Positions 51,827-60,128 are shown, counted from the stretch's first letter. The stretch: DNA of 63,878 nucleotides from a virus (IMGVR_UViG_3300027508_000004:1-63878); one strand, 5' to 3'. Numbers and translations: made by a program. Notes: a model not told the origin generated them from the letters alone.

Positions 51827-52539
51827 TAGAAAGAAGATTGGTGAAGATCAAAAGCCTCAAAGGCTTCTTTGAACAATGGACGGGCAAGGGAAGACAAGGC
51901 CTGAGCATAAGCCTGGATTTCTCCTTGGCTATCAGCCTTGTCCCGCAGAGAGATGAAATGCAAGAGAGCCTGAAGGCTGCAAGTCCAGGTGAAGGACGTA
52001 TAGGTGGACATTGGCATGATGCCTCGTGCCTGCTCCTTGCTCACTCCTAGCGTCAGCAACGCCTTGTAAGCCTGCTTGGACTGCTCAAGGGCCTTGGCAT
52101 ATTCAATCATGGCCACTTGGTTCATGCTTGGCTCCAGAGGGCCGCTAGAGGCCTGTTTGTTGCTGGGGCTTTGCTGGCGGAATTCACGAGGCATGTAATA
52201 GGCCTCTTCATCAGCTTCGCAGTAGCGAAAGCTTTTCTCGTTCCAACCAAGCGTGTCATTGGCAAACGTACCACCAATAACATGCTTCCACCATTGCCGA
52301 CAAACGAACAGCGGAGCCTTCACTTGCCATTTGGTGACAACGCCACGAAATGGACTGGTGTGTTGGTGCTTGACGAGATAATTAAGAAGCTTCTGGTCCT
52401 TTTCGGACCATTCGCTGCTGGTCTGATCAAAGCTCTGCCGAGCGTCGCAAACAATATCAAGAGAGCTTCCCATCCAATCAATGAGACGCACCATGCTGAT
52501 GCCATCCATCAGCGGATCGATTTTTTCAGCAATAGCCAT
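51826..52539 (-). CDS. thyX: flavin-dependent thymidylate synthase, diverged
   Basis: 237 residues. YLVKHQHTSPFRGVVTKWQVKAPLFVCRQWWKHVIGG followed by NEKSFRY matches the ThyX signature, but the usual RHR triad appears as RQWWKH and an insertion (TFANDTLGW) separates it from NExSxRY. C-terminal MPMSTYTSFTWTCSLQALLHFISLR is also typical. It would make dTMP from dUMP with FAD and folate. It lies with dCTP deaminase and RNR in one metabolic set. The altered motif deserves an activity check. Confidence 0.8.
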   Translation of the reverse strand: MAIAEKIDPLMDGISMVRLIDWMGSSLDIVCDARQSFDQTSSEWSEKDQKLLNYLVKHQHTSPFRGVVTKWQVKAPLFVCRQWWKHVIGGTFANDTLGWNEKSFRYCEADEEAYYMPREFRQQSPSNKQASSGPLEPSMNQVAMIEYAKALEQSKQAYKALLTLGVSKEQARGIMPMSTYTSFTWTCSLQALLHFISLRDKADSQGEIQAYAQALSSLARPLFKEAFEAFDLHQSSF

Positions 52540-52843
52540 GGATTAAAGCGAGAGGCCTGAGCCGTTGCAGACTGATTGTAGGAGCAATGTTCGTAGCCGA
52601 ATGCCACCGTACTCGTGCCTTACGAGATCTTCCGCTTTCATCAAAGCCTTCAATGGTGCCAACAACGGAAGAGGGCATCCACCCTGCTGCCGTACGTTGT
52701 ACGTACACCACATGCTGTCCTGGAAGCCATTCATGGTTGCGAGGAGTGCGAGGGAGTTTGTAAGGACGGTAGCCCGTCCCGCATTTTACGGCATCCTTCC
52801 CATCGTCCACCAGATAAACAAACTGCTTGCCAAATCGCTGCAT
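52526..52843 (-). CDS. hypothetical protein (105 aa)
   Basis: 105 residues, ends 14 bases inside thyX. Basic, with HEWLPGQHVVYVQRTAAGWMP and a likely SH3-like strand pattern (VVGTIEGFDESGRSRKARVRWHS). Unknown function; co-transcribed with thyX. Confidence 0.55.
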   Translation of the reverse strand: MQRFGKQFVYLVDDGKDAVKCGTGYRPYKLPRTPRNHEWLPGQHVVYVQRTAAGWMPSSVVGTIEGFDESGRSRKARVRWHSATNIAPTISLQRLRPLALIHGYC

Positions 52844-52873
52844 GGCTAGGCTAAACGAAACAATGCAAGGACA

Positions 52874-53248
52874 ATGAGCACTTTCTCTATTCCCGTTGGC
52901 CTAAAATACAATGGTCAAGATTGTATTGGCGTTATGGGGCCTTTTGAACGGAGCATGGAGCGGGACTTCGCTCTCGTTGCGAATAAGAAGGCACTGAGTG
53001 AATGCAATGACATTGACAAGCTGCGTGAAGTGGCTTGCACGATGATGGAAGGCTGGAGCAATATGCAAGAAGCCGTCACTGCATTGGTCAAGGAGAATCT
53101 TGAGCTGCGGCAAGCTATGCAGCTCCAAGAGCGTGATTTACAAGCTGCTGATGAGCTGCTTGGTGAAGCTGCTGATGCAGTTAAGCGCTTCGCAGAAAAG
53201 CAGCAATCCGCTCAAGCCAAAAAGTTTCCTTGGCCGTTTGGGTGGTAA
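52874..53248 (+). CDS. hypothetical coiled-coil protein (124 aa)
   Basis: 124 residues: FSIPVGLKYNGQDCIGVMGPFERSMERDFALVANK, then a coiled coil (LVKENLELRQAMQLQERDLQAADELL). Divergent from the 52843 gene and overlapping the convergent nuclease gene by 68 bases at the 3' end, an unusually long convergent overlap. No family recognised. Confidence 0.5.
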   Translation: MSTFSIPVGLKYNGQDCIGVMGPFERSMERDFALVANKKALSECNDIDKLREVACTMMEGWSNMQEAVTALVKENLELRQAMQLQERDLQAADELLGEAADAVKRFAEKQQSAQAKKFPWPFGW

Positions 53249-53543
53249 GAAGGAAGATCTTCCAGCCACCCATCGTTGCCAAATTGAATTTGCGAGCATC
53301 ACGCTCGTAGCCTGAGCCAGTTACGTGACGGCCACGATTGAACGTGCCGCCTTGTATTTCAATGAGAGAACGTGAGGGCAGATGAGCGAAGTCTGCCCTG
53401 TAACGCTTTGAACGCTTGCTTTTGGCATAGCGCTCTTGAAAATCAGCTTCCCACGTTTCTACGTCGCTGTATTCCCTAATCAATGGAAGATCTGGGAAAT
53501 GAGCCTGCCATAGCCCGAGGAATTGATCTTCAAGAGCGCTCAC
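53181..53543 (-). CDS. Vsr/VRR-like PD-(D/E)XK endonuclease
   Basis: 120 residues. YRADFAHLPSRSLIEIQGG gives D and E-x-Q of a restriction-like fold, and FNRGRHVTGSGYERDARKFNLATMGGWKIF continues as in very-short-patch-repair type and DUF559-like nucleases of phages. It may process recombination or repair intermediates, near the SSAP/exonuclease module. Fold fairly likely; substrate unknown. Confidence 0.65.
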   Translation of the reverse strand: MSALEDQFLGLWQAHFPDLPLIREYSDVETWEADFQERYAKSKRSKRYRADFAHLPSRSLIEIQGGTFNRGRHVTGSGYERDARKFNLATMGGWKIFLLTTQTAKETFWLERIAAFLRSA

Positions 53544-53546
53544 AAG

Positions 53547-54134
53547 CTATACGGCAGCAAACGTTACGTTAGCGCCTTGGTTTTGATACTTGCCATTTCC
53601 ATAGTCACTTCGTGAGTCTTCATTGAGACGGACGAACATGACTTGCACGATGCCTTCGTTGGCATAGATGCGAACGGGAAAAGCCAGGGGATTAACAATA
53701 CAAATAGTGAGATGGCCAGACCAGCCAGGCTCAATTGGCGTAACGTTAATGATCGTACCTTGTCGAGCATACGTTGATTTGCCGTCCGTCAGTCCCATAA
53801 TGTTAGACGGCATTGTCAGGAGTTCCACACTCACGCCAAGAGCGCAGGAGAACGGCGGAAGGACAAAGAACGTGGAGCCATTCTCTTCAATTGGTTCAGC
53901 CTCGTACACCAGCTCCTTATTAAAAGCCTTTACGTCTAGCACTTCATCCGTGATGTGGGAATCATTGATGACCATGAACCCCTTAGGGGATAAACGGAGG
54001 TCATACCCTGCATGACTTAAACCGTATGAGAGGGCTTTTGTGCCATTGGGCAGCTCTCTGGTTTTCTCTGCGACGAAAGGAAAAATAATATCATTTTCAG
54101 CAAGAACGCTGATTTCCTTGTCATTAAGAAGCAT
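53547..54134 (-). CDS. dcd: dCTP deaminase / dUTPase-family protein
   Basis: 195 residues. GLSHAGYDLRLSPKGF, FFVLPPFSCALGVSVELLTMP, GLTDGKSTYARQGTIINVTPIEPGWSGHLT and NEGIVQVMF are the Dcd/dUTPase motifs in order. It would turn dCTP to dUTP (and perhaps dUMP), feeding ThyX. Confident at family level; deaminase versus dUTPase not separated. Confidence 0.88.
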   Translation of the reverse strand: MLLNDKEISVLAENDIIFPFVAEKTRELPNGTKALSYGLSHAGYDLRLSPKGFMVINDSHITDEVLDVKAFNKELVYEAEPIEENGSTFFVLPPFSCALGVSVELLTMPSNIMGLTDGKSTYARQGTIINVTPIEPGWSGHLTICIVNPLAFPVRIYANEGIVQVMFVRLNEDSRSDYGNGKYQNQGANVTFAAV

Positions 54135-54142
54135 GGTTCTGG

Positions 54143-54170
54143 AAAAAGAAAAGGGGCTCTTAAGAGCCCC
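54143..54170 (-). terminator. intrinsic terminator after the SSB-like gene
   Basis: GGGGCTCTTAAGAGCCCC (54153-54170), a perfect palindrome; reading left it is followed by TTTTCTTTTT. Ends the leftward recombination transcript before the dcd gene. Confidence 0.8.
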
Positions 54171-54202
54171 GTTGTCAAGAAAAGAAAAGCTTCAAGAAGC
54201 GA

Positions 54203-54481
54203 TCAAAACGGATCGTCAGAGCCGCCAGAAAAGCTTTGCTTGGAGCCACTGCCGTTGTCCCACATCGAAGCATAAGCCTTGGGGCTCTCTGTCATTTCAG
54301 GCACTGTCACCAGACCCTTGAAATGAGGGGCAGTATCTTTATCGCGCTTGTCGTTGTTCCACAATGCAAAACGCAGCTTGTAGTTGCCATTTGCATTAGT
54401 CCCGGCCTTTTTCATGGCATTGAGAATGTCGGGAGTAAGATCAAGCGATCCAGAAAAAGAAGGAAGATTGCCAGCGGGCAT
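54203..54481 (-). CDS. short SSB-like protein with acidic tail
   Basis: 92 residues: LDLTPDILNAMKKAGTNANGNYKLRFALWNNDKR, HFKGLVTVPE and a glycine/serine linker ending in DDPF, the acidic-aromatic tail typical of single-stranded DNA-binding proteins. It is shorter than standard SSB. It sits with exonuclease and annealing genes, which supports the call. Confidence 0.6.
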   Translation of the reverse strand: MPAGNLPSFSGSLDLTPDILNAMKKAGTNANGNYKLRFALWNNDKRDKDTAPHFKGLVTVPEMTESPKAYASMWDNGSGSKQSFSGGSDDPF

Positions 54482-54552
54482 TGAGTGTTCCTCTGCGGAG
54501 TGTAGTAGGCCCTGGAAGGGGCATCAGAAGCATAGCGCCATAAACAGGGGAG

Positions 54553-55353
54553 TCAAGCTCCACGGTCCATAGAAATTGTTAAGGGGCGCCCGCCTGGGTA
54601 GTGATCAAAGAAGAACTGCTGCACCTTCTGCACCATGATGCCTGCCTGCATAGCAAGCTCTGCTGCCGAAAGACTTACGATTTGCGCTTCCTGGCCGTTA
54701 CCAGTGTCGGGATCGTAAATAGCAATGGCGCAATGTGCTTCATTGACTTCGATGTCATACATCTGTTCAATGGCTTGCACGTAGGCACCAAGCTGCATGC
54801 GGTAATCGGCCAGTTGAGTGTCAGGCTTTTCCTTGTAGCTCGTCTTCCAATCAAGCAAGGCATACGCCCCGCTGTTCATCTTGGCGAGCATATCGAACGT
54901 GCCTGAATAGCCAATTTCTTGCGCAGGATCGTACCAGGCAATGGCGCTTTCAACGAGCAGCGGACTATCCACTCGCTCAAGAAAGCCAACAATGCTTTCA
55001 AAGTAGGGGACGTAATTCTCGTGCGAATCGAGGTGGGTTTGAATGTCTTCACCATTCCAGAGGTCTTCTAGAACACCGTGAAGCCAATTGCCTCGATCCA
55101 CAGCATTACGAGTGCGACGATTAGCTTCTTCATCGCCCACTTTCCTGCGCCAATTCATGAGCGCTGCAATCTTGCCAGGCGATGAACACGCGCTCGCAAT
55201 AGTCGTCACAGAGGGCAAAACACACCCTGCGGGAACATTGGGAAAATCGTCGCAAACGTAATAGCGCTTCTTGTTCAGTTGGAGCCTGTTGGGTTCGTAG
55301 CGGGGAAACGCTGGCATTTGAAGGGCTGCAAGGCATAGATCGTAACAAGCCAC
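54553..55353 (-). CDS. RecB/Cas4-like PD-(D/E)XK exonuclease
   Basis: 266 residues. RGNWLHGVLEDLW gives the H and E motif, EIGYSGTFDMLAKMNSGAYALLDWKTS gives D and D-x-K, and RMQLGAYVQAIEQMY the Q-x3-Y helix, the full RecB-family nuclease set. With the annealing protein at 56053 it would form a recombinase pair like lambda exonuclease/beta. Confident. Confidence 0.85.
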   Translation of the reverse strand: MACYDLCLAALQMPAFPRYEPNRLQLNKKRYYVCDDFPNVPAGCVLPSVTTIASACSSPGKIAALMNWRRKVGDEEANRRTRNAVDRGNWLHGVLEDLWNGEDIQTHLDSHENYVPYFESIVGFLERVDSPLLVESAIAWYDPAQEIGYSGTFDMLAKMNSGAYALLDWKTSYKEKPDTQLADYRMQLGAYVQAIEQMYDIEVNEAHCAIAIYDPDTGNGQEAQIVSLSAAELAMQAGIMVQKVQQFFFDHYPGGRPLTISMDRGA

Positions 55354-55356
55354 TTG

Positions 55357-55677
55357 TCATTTTTCATTCATGTCCCAGAAGTAGTCGCAGCCCTCTTCAT
55401 CGCATGGAGGCGCAGCGAAATAGCTCTGCCAGCGATCCGCAGGCGCCATGTAACGCCAGCAATTTTCTTTAACAGGGCATTCACCCCCCGTGCACATCGC
55501 AATGTCAGGCATGAGAATAGTGCGAGCAGTTTGATAAAGGAATCGCTTATCAGCCAAAGGATGATTAGCAACGGCCTCAAGAACAGCAGCAATGCGACGA
55601 TCACTGCTAAGCGTGTCTTCAGGAAAGCTCCAGAACGCTTCATGACAAGCATCAATTAGAGAGCGATGATTTTGCAC
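55357..55677 (-). CDS. cysteine-containing hypothetical protein (106 aa)
   Basis: 106 residues: LIDACHEAFWSFPEDTLSSDRRIAAVLEAV, then CTGGECPVKENCWRYMAPADRW with four cysteines possibly binding zinc, and CDEEGCDYFWDM at the end. In the exonuclease operon (3-base gap). Known to me only as a phage conserved type; function unknown. Confidence 0.6.
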   Translation of the reverse strand: MQNHRSLIDACHEAFWSFPEDTLSSDRRIAAVLEAVANHPLADKRFLYQTARTILMPDIAMCTGGECPVKENCWRYMAPADRWQSYFAAPPCDEEGCDYFWDMNEK

Positions 55678-55864
55678 GCTTTTCTTCCATCATTTCATGC
55701 TCTTCAACCATTGTTTCCATGGAGGCCATTATGCAGCTCTCAAAGAAGCCACAAGCCAAAATAAACTGCTTGAAATGTTCAATGATTTCAGGCATGTAAA
55801 TGTTATGGAAAGAATAGGAGACTTTGGTTTCTCCTTCTTCGTAAAGAAAAGTGAAACGACTCAT
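55652..55864 (-). CDS. hypothetical protein (70 aa)
   Basis: Starts at the ATG 55864 (MSRFTFLYEEGETKVSYSF) within an ATGA overlap with the upstream membrane gene; a longer start at 55915 would cover that gene. Overlaps the next gene by 26 bases. Unrecognised. Confidence 0.55.
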   Translation of the reverse strand: MSRFTFLYEEGETKVSYSFHNIYMPEIIEHFKQFILACGFFESCIMASMETMVEEHEMMEEKRAKSSLSN

Positions 55865-56001
55865 GGGAGAATCAGCGAAAGAATCGCCAAGATTGACAGA
55901 GCAAGGATCAGGCATGTAAAGGTAACGAGAAGGAACAGGCCAAGAGGATCATTCGCCAAATAGGGCGGGAGGAAGCTCAGTAATTGGTAGGGCATCATCA
56001 T
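55861..56001 (-). CDS. small membrane protein (46 aa)
   Basis: ATG at 56001 (three ATGs in tandem) gives 46 residues with one long hydrophobic helix (PLGLFLLVTFTCLILALSIL). It ends in ATGA shared with the next gene, which indicates translational coupling and supports a real gene. Confidence 0.45.
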   Translation of the reverse strand: MMMPYQLLSFLPPYLANDPLGLFLLVTFTCLILALSILAILSLILP

Positions 56002-56020
56002 CAATGCAAACTGCTCCAGC

Positions 56021-56042
56021 AAAGGCCCGCGCTAAGCGGGCC
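56021..56042 (-). terminator. hairpin after the annealing-protein gene
   Basis: GGCCCGC (56024-56030) pairs with GCGGGCC (56036-56042); reading left a short TTTGC follows. Modest U-run, so partial termination is likely between the annealing gene and the genes to its left. Confidence 0.55.
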
Positions 56043-56052
56043 GCTGCTAGAT

Positions 56053-57006
56053 CTACTGCTTTTTTGCGACGAAAGCTTTCATGCCATCAATAATGGCAGC
56101 AGTATCTTCAAGGCCACGCACGGCATTGATTTCTTCAGTCATTTCAGCTTTGCTAATGGCAATTTGCTCTTGCTTTGCCCATAGCGTCATCATTGCTGCG
56201 ACGACGTTTCCGAAGGCTTGCCAGCTTTTGACTTCCGTGGCGCGAGCAAGTCCAATGCTTTCAAGAGCAGCTTTACCTGCAGCCATAGAAGCTTTCTCGT
56301 CGCCATAGTTCAACGGATTGGCTTTACACACTGCTGTAAGAGCTGCTTTTGCGTCGAAAGGCTCACTGGTCCCTGTATCGGCGGCGGCAGTAGGCCCTTC
56401 TTCTCCAACATCAGAAGTGCCACCAGTAGTGGCCGTCGCAGCCTTCTTGGCCGCACGAGCAGGCTTTGGGGCATCTTGCTGCAGCGCCGGTTTCGGCGCT
56501 TCTTCCTTCGGGATGTCCTCTCCGGCATAGAGACGAAGACCAAGGCCCGTGAACGTAGCGATGGCCTTGACGCTCGCACGTTGGATGTTGTCACTAATGG
56601 CACGGCCATCAAGCTGTTGAATAGAGTTGTGCTTCCTGTCCATCACGGGAAAGACAAGAGCAGGGGTGCGACGAATGCCGTCCGTGAGGTAGGGGCGAAG
56701 GATAAAAGCACCAGGCTCACCGAAGACGGGCCAGCCAAGAGTTTTCTCTTCAAAGGCCACAAAGAGCGTCGGGAAATGCTCCTTCAAATAGCGGAATGCA
56801 AATGGCCAGGACAAATAGGACAAGCCTTTGTAGTCCTTTTCAATGTGAGGGCCAATGTCTGGAGTGTCATACGCAGCTTTAAAAGCTTCGGCGCTGATTT
56901 CCAGCGGGGTGAAGATGCCGTTGTAACGGTCGAGCATTGCTGCTTTTGCGGAGTCTTCCATGCTGGAAAAGTCGGACGGAGAATAAGTGAAGATAGTGTG
57001 GTTCAT
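56053..57006 (-). CDS. single-strand annealing protein (DUF1071/Sak-like)
   Basis: 317 residues. YKGLSYLSWPFAFRYLKEHFPTLFVAF, ILRPYLTDGIRRTPALVFPVMDRKHNS and IQRASVKAIATFTGLGLRLYAGEDIP are the DUF1071/Sak-type core (~60-165), followed by an Ala/Pro-rich linker and a helical C-terminal domain. It would anneal complementary strands in recombination, alongside the RecB-like exonuclease and SSB-like gene. Overlaps the next gene upstream by four bases. Confident at family level. Confidence 0.8.
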   Translation of the reverse strand: MNHTIFTYSPSDFSSMEDSAKAAMLDRYNGIFTPLEISAEAFKAAYDTPDIGPHIEKDYKGLSYLSWPFAFRYLKEHFPTLFVAFEEKTLGWPVFGEPGAFILRPYLTDGIRRTPALVFPVMDRKHNSIQQLDGRAISDNIQRASVKAIATFTGLGLRLYAGEDIPKEEAPKPALQQDAPKPARAAKKAATATTGGTSDVGEEGPTAAADTGTSEPFDAKAALTAVCKANPLNYGDEKASMAAGKAALESIGLARATEVKSWQAFGNVVAAMMTLWAKQEQIAISKAEMTEEINAVRGLEDTAAIIDGMKAFVAKKQ

Positions 57007-57278
57007 TCAATTGAAGCCACTGCTTTGTAACCAAAACCACGAGGTTGATATTCGCCATACATGATGACAAACATCTTGTCTGGGTTTTCGTTCTTGGTGA
57101 TAAGACTGTCACCAGGGAGAGGCCAGTCATTAATCACCCTCACATCAGTGGGCTCTTCAAGGTATTCAGGATCGTAGTTTTCAGAAATGACGCCTTCTTC
57201 CCATAGAATCTTCACTTCAGAATCGGGATGCTCAAGAAGAAACTCTTCGCAGGCAAGTTTAAGCTGAGAAACCTTCAT
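57003..57278 (-). CDS. hypothetical protein (91 aa)
   Basis: 91 residues: MKVSQLKLACEEFLLEHPDSEVKILWEEGVI and ITKNENPDKMFVIMYGEYQPRG. ATGA overlap with the annealing gene. I have seen this type beside phage recombination genes but know no function. Confidence 0.6.
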   Translation of the reverse strand: MKVSQLKLACEEFLLEHPDSEVKILWEEGVISENYDPEYLEEPTDVRVINDWPLPGDSLITKNENPDKMFVIMYGEYQPRGFGYKAVASIE

Positions 57279-57504
57279 AGTTTTCGATGGTGATGTCAGA
57301 AATGGAATAATCCTCGATCATGGAAAAAGCACCATCAGAAAGAGTGGCGCTACCTTCCCAGATGGGAGTGGAGCGAATGAGACGCTCCACTGTTTCACTC
57401 AGGCTTTGCCTTGCATCATGAGCGATGTTCTTCAGATGGGCGTAGGCAGTATCAGTGAGGGTGAAGTGGCGGCTCTTCTTTAGCTCGCCGTGATCAATGG
57501 TCAT
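57259..57504 (-). CDS. small ribbon-helix-helix-like protein (81 aa)
   Basis: From ATG 57504 (MTIDHGELKKSRHFTLTDTAYAHL). The segment KSRHFTLTDTAYAHLKNIAHDARQSLSETVERLI has the strand-helix-helix shape of RHH DNA-binding proteins. It may regulate this leftward operon, of which it is among the first genes. Moderate support. Confidence 0.5.
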   Translation of the reverse strand: MTIDHGELKKSRHFTLTDTAYAHLKNIAHDARQSLSETVERLIRSTPIWEGSATLSDGAFSMIEDYSISDITIENYEGFSA

Positions 57505-57568
57505 AGAACAGAGGGCCGAGAAGGTAACCAATGCTGAAACCGATGATGGCGGCCAGCAAGAGTTCCAT
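57494..57568 (-). CDS. 24-aa hydrophobic micro-protein
   Basis: ATG 57568 to TGA 57494: 24 residues (MELLLAAIIGFSIGYLLGPL then FYDH), overlapping the next gene's start by 11 bases. One membrane helix. Could be a leader peptide coupling translation or a real micro-protein; no ribosome site seen. Confidence 0.3.
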   Translation of the reverse strand: MELLLAAIIGFSIGYLLGPLFYDH

Positions 57569-57711
57569 GGTTTTGCCGTGCGAGGGACATGGCCAATATA
57601 GCCGTCATAGCCAGAGCGTCAAGGCTTGAAGCTAAAGCTGGCATGAAGAATTGCGAAAGCCTTGCAGCAGCAGGATTCTGGTGCTAGAACACCCCCATCT
57701 CACCATCGCCC

Positions 57712-59727
57712 ATGGCTTTTTCCATTCTTGAACACCTCGCCAAACTGGAGCCGAGCGACCATGCAGGCAAATACATCTGCCCTGCGTGCGGTGGCAACGA
57801 CCTGTCCGTGAACGAAGGGAACGGAGCATACAACTGCTTCAATGACGACAGTCCGAAGCATCGTGCAGAAATTCGTAACATTCTTGCTCCTCTAGAGCGC
57901 TGGGAACGTCCCATGCGCGAAGCAAAACGCTATTCGTTCCCCTATCAAAATCGCAATCGCGAAGACGTGATAGTCGTCACGCGAGATGACACTTCTGGCA
58001 AGAAAAGCATTTCGCAAGACTATCCCACTGCCAATAATGTAAGTGGCAAGCGTTCTGAAATTGTCAAACAACTTCGCAAGAACGTTCTTCCCTATCGCTA
58101 TTACGATGCCATTGAAGCATCAGCAGCTTCAGGCCTGCCCATCTTCATTGTTGAAGGCGAACTGACTGCTGATAGGCTTTGGGAAATCGGCCTGCCTTCT
58201 AGCACGTTTCTTGGTGGCAGCGGACAATATCGTGCGAACGGTGACTATTCGCAACTGTTTCGCGGGCAGAAAGTAGTTCTATGTCCTGATCGTGATGAGC
58301 CTGGCGTGGCTCTCATGAAGGAGGTGGCTGCAGACAATCCCAATGCGCAATGGTGCTACGCGGATCCAAGCAGCTTTGAATGGGACAATCTGCCTCAGAA
58401 AGGAGGCTATGACTTAGCCGACTGGCTTGATGATGGTGCAGATCAAGATGCCATTCTTTCATCCATCGTCTCAAAGGATAGGCACGAAGGGAAAGACGGG
58501 CTCCCTTCTTACGAGGAGATCATTGGCACGTTTGAGCGCATGGTTGGTCTCTACAACAACGATGCCCGCATTGCCTATGAAGCTCGCCAATGGATGGATG
58601 CTCATGGCGTCAAGCTGAATTCACAAGAAATCGACAAGCTGCTTTCTGAAGCACGCGGTCGCGTACATGGCAAAGAGGAAATGGAAATCCTCGATGCAAA
58701 AGCAATTGCACAGTCTGAAGACTCAAGGAAGTGGACTATTGCTGGCATTCTTCCTGAAAGTAGCGTGATGCTGCTAGCTGCAGCTCCCGGAAGTGGCAAG
58801 AGCACAATCGTCTACAACTGGGCTTTGCACGTTGCCACTGGTAAAGATTGGAGCAATCGCCGTTGCAAGAAAGGGAAAGTGCTCATCATTCAATGCGACG
58901 AGCCAGTTGTTGATGCTGCAGAAAAGCTTCAAATTATTGGCTACGACGATGATGCACTAGGCAATGGTCAGATTGATTTCATTGATCGCTGGCGCTTTAG
59001 TAACATCCCCCAGCTCCTTTCTTACGTGCAGCGCCACCAGCCACAGCTCATCATGATTGATAGTCTCACTTCATGCTTGGCTGGCATGGATGTAGATCTC
59101 ATCCGTTCTGATGCTGGTAATTGCATTTACGAACTGCGCGACATTGCCAATCAATATGGTTGCTCCATTGTCATCCTTCACCACTTGAATAAAAGTGGTG
59201 GTATTCGTGATAGCTCCAGCTTTGAAGCCAACGTTAGTGAAGTGGTGAAACTCTATCGCACTGACAATAATCCTGATTCAACGCAGTTCATGTTTGAATG
59301 GACCAAGAGCCGAAGTGGCTTAGCTGGTAAGCATTTCATGCAGCGTGATCCTGCCACTTATGGCTGGTATTACAAAGGGCCTGCAGTGGGTGGCAATGAG
59401 AGCATGGATAATCTCGTCAATATGATCAACTCTCGCAAGCACGAGCGTTTCGATAGGAAGGCTGCTGCTAATGCTTCTGGCTCATGGGACACGGTAAGCG
59501 TGGGACGTTTGCTGGAAGTGGCACGTCGTCAAGGCTTGATTGACACCAGCTTCATTGTTGGTCCCAATGGTGAACGCACCAGGATGTACCAAAGCTGGGC
59601 TTATGAAGCTCCAGATGTTGATTTTGAGCCTGTTCCCGCTCAGGAAGAAGCTCCCCAAGAAGAGCCTGTTCCCATTGTTCCCAATGAAAGTCTTCCCGAA
59701 GGGGAAGACGATGATGAGTGGTTCTGA
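57712..59727 (+). CDS. primase-helicase (zinc finger, TOPRIM, RecA-like ATPase)
   Basis: 671 residues. Zinc motif at 23-50 (CPACGGNDL ... C ... H), then TOPRIM with FIVEGELTADRL (E149) and LCPDRDEPGVAL (D193/D195). The RecA-like domain has Walker A APGSGKST at 358-365, LIMIDSLTS with D450 and ILHHLNKSGG (motif near 485). It would prime and unwind phage DNA like T7 gp4 or RepA-type helicase-primases. Transcribed alone to the right and ended by a strong terminator. Confident. Confidence 0.88.
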   Translation: MAFSILEHLAKLEPSDHAGKYICPACGGNDLSVNEGNGAYNCFNDDSPKHRAEIRNILAPLERWERPMREAKRYSFPYQNRNREDVIVVTRDDTSGKKSISQDYPTANNVSGKRSEIVKQLRKNVLPYRYYDAIEASAASGLPIFIVEGELTADRLWEIGLPSSTFLGGSGQYRANGDYSQLFRGQKVVLCPDRDEPGVALMKEVAADNPNAQWCYADPSSFEWDNLPQKGGYDLADWLDDGADQDAILSSIVSKDRHEGKDGLPSYEEIIGTFERMVGLYNNDARIAYEARQWMDAHGVKLNSQEIDKLLSEARGRVHGKEEMEILDAKAIAQSEDSRKWTIAGILPESSVMLLAAAPGSGKSTIVYNWALHVATGKDWSNRRCKKGKVLIIQCDEPVVDAAEKLQIIGYDDDALGNGQIDFIDRWRFSNIPQLLSYVQRHQPQLIMIDSLTSCLAGMDVDLIRSDAGNCIYELRDIANQYGCSIVILHHLNKSGGIRDSSSFEANVSEVVKLYRTDNNPDSTQFMFEWTKSRSGLAGKHFMQRDPATYGWYYKGPAVGGNESMDNLVNMINSRKHERFDRKAAANASGSWDTVSVGRLLEVARRQGLIDTSFIVGPNGERTRMYQSWAYEAPDVDFEPVPAQEEAPQEEPVPIVPNESLPEGEDDDEWF

Positions 59728-59818
59728 CTGTCTCGCAATAGGAGGGAGGCTCTATTGCACAGCCTCCCCGCTGCCTACCGTAGCGAGCAGCTTTCTTCAG
59801 TATAGACAAAAGACTAAC

Positions 59819-59840
59819 GGGGGCTCAAGCCCCCTTTTTT
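59819..59840 (+). terminator. strong intrinsic terminator after the primase-helicase
   Basis: GGGGGC (59819-59824), loop TCAA, GCCCCC (59829-59834), TTTTTT. Confidence 0.85.
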
Positions 59841-59892
59841 GTGCCAATTTCCTCACTGGCCCTCTTGTGAAAATTTGGCGGGGGTGAGTAAA

Positions 59893-60128
59893 CTGGTTCC
59901 GGAATGTCCCGCGAGTATCCCAGAGATCTCAGACGAGCATTCCAGGGGGCTACAAGCCTACGCTGCCTGGCCATCCAGAGCAAGCGGAGCCCCCCAGGGC
60001 GAAGCGCCTCGATCATCAGGCCAAGATTCCCTAAAAGGAACAGGCCAGACGAGGCCTCAAACCTCCGCAATGCCGCTCTAGCCAGAGTGGAGCCCCACAG
60101 GGCGGAACGTTCCAGACGAAAGGCAAAC
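59893..60128 (+). repeat. structured repeat cluster, plus-strand relatives of the 3269-3384 units
   Basis: Unit at 59984-60062: AGCGGAGCCCC-CCAGGG-CGAAGCG, ending in CCAGACGAGGCCTCAAAC. Unit at 60086-60128: AGTGGAGCCCCACAGGGCGG then AACGTTCCAGACGAAAGGC and AAAC. An earlier partial (59893-59950) has GGTTCCGGAATG and CTCAGACGAGC. The longer region could be translated (from 59904) but the units do not keep frame. Same design as the left-end cluster, opposite orientation; the likely function is as RNA. Confidence 0.5.

Noticed and set aside
55652-55915. Longer start (55915) for the 55652 gene
   Set aside because: It would cover the end of the 46-residue membrane gene; the ATG at 55864 gives an ATGA coupling.
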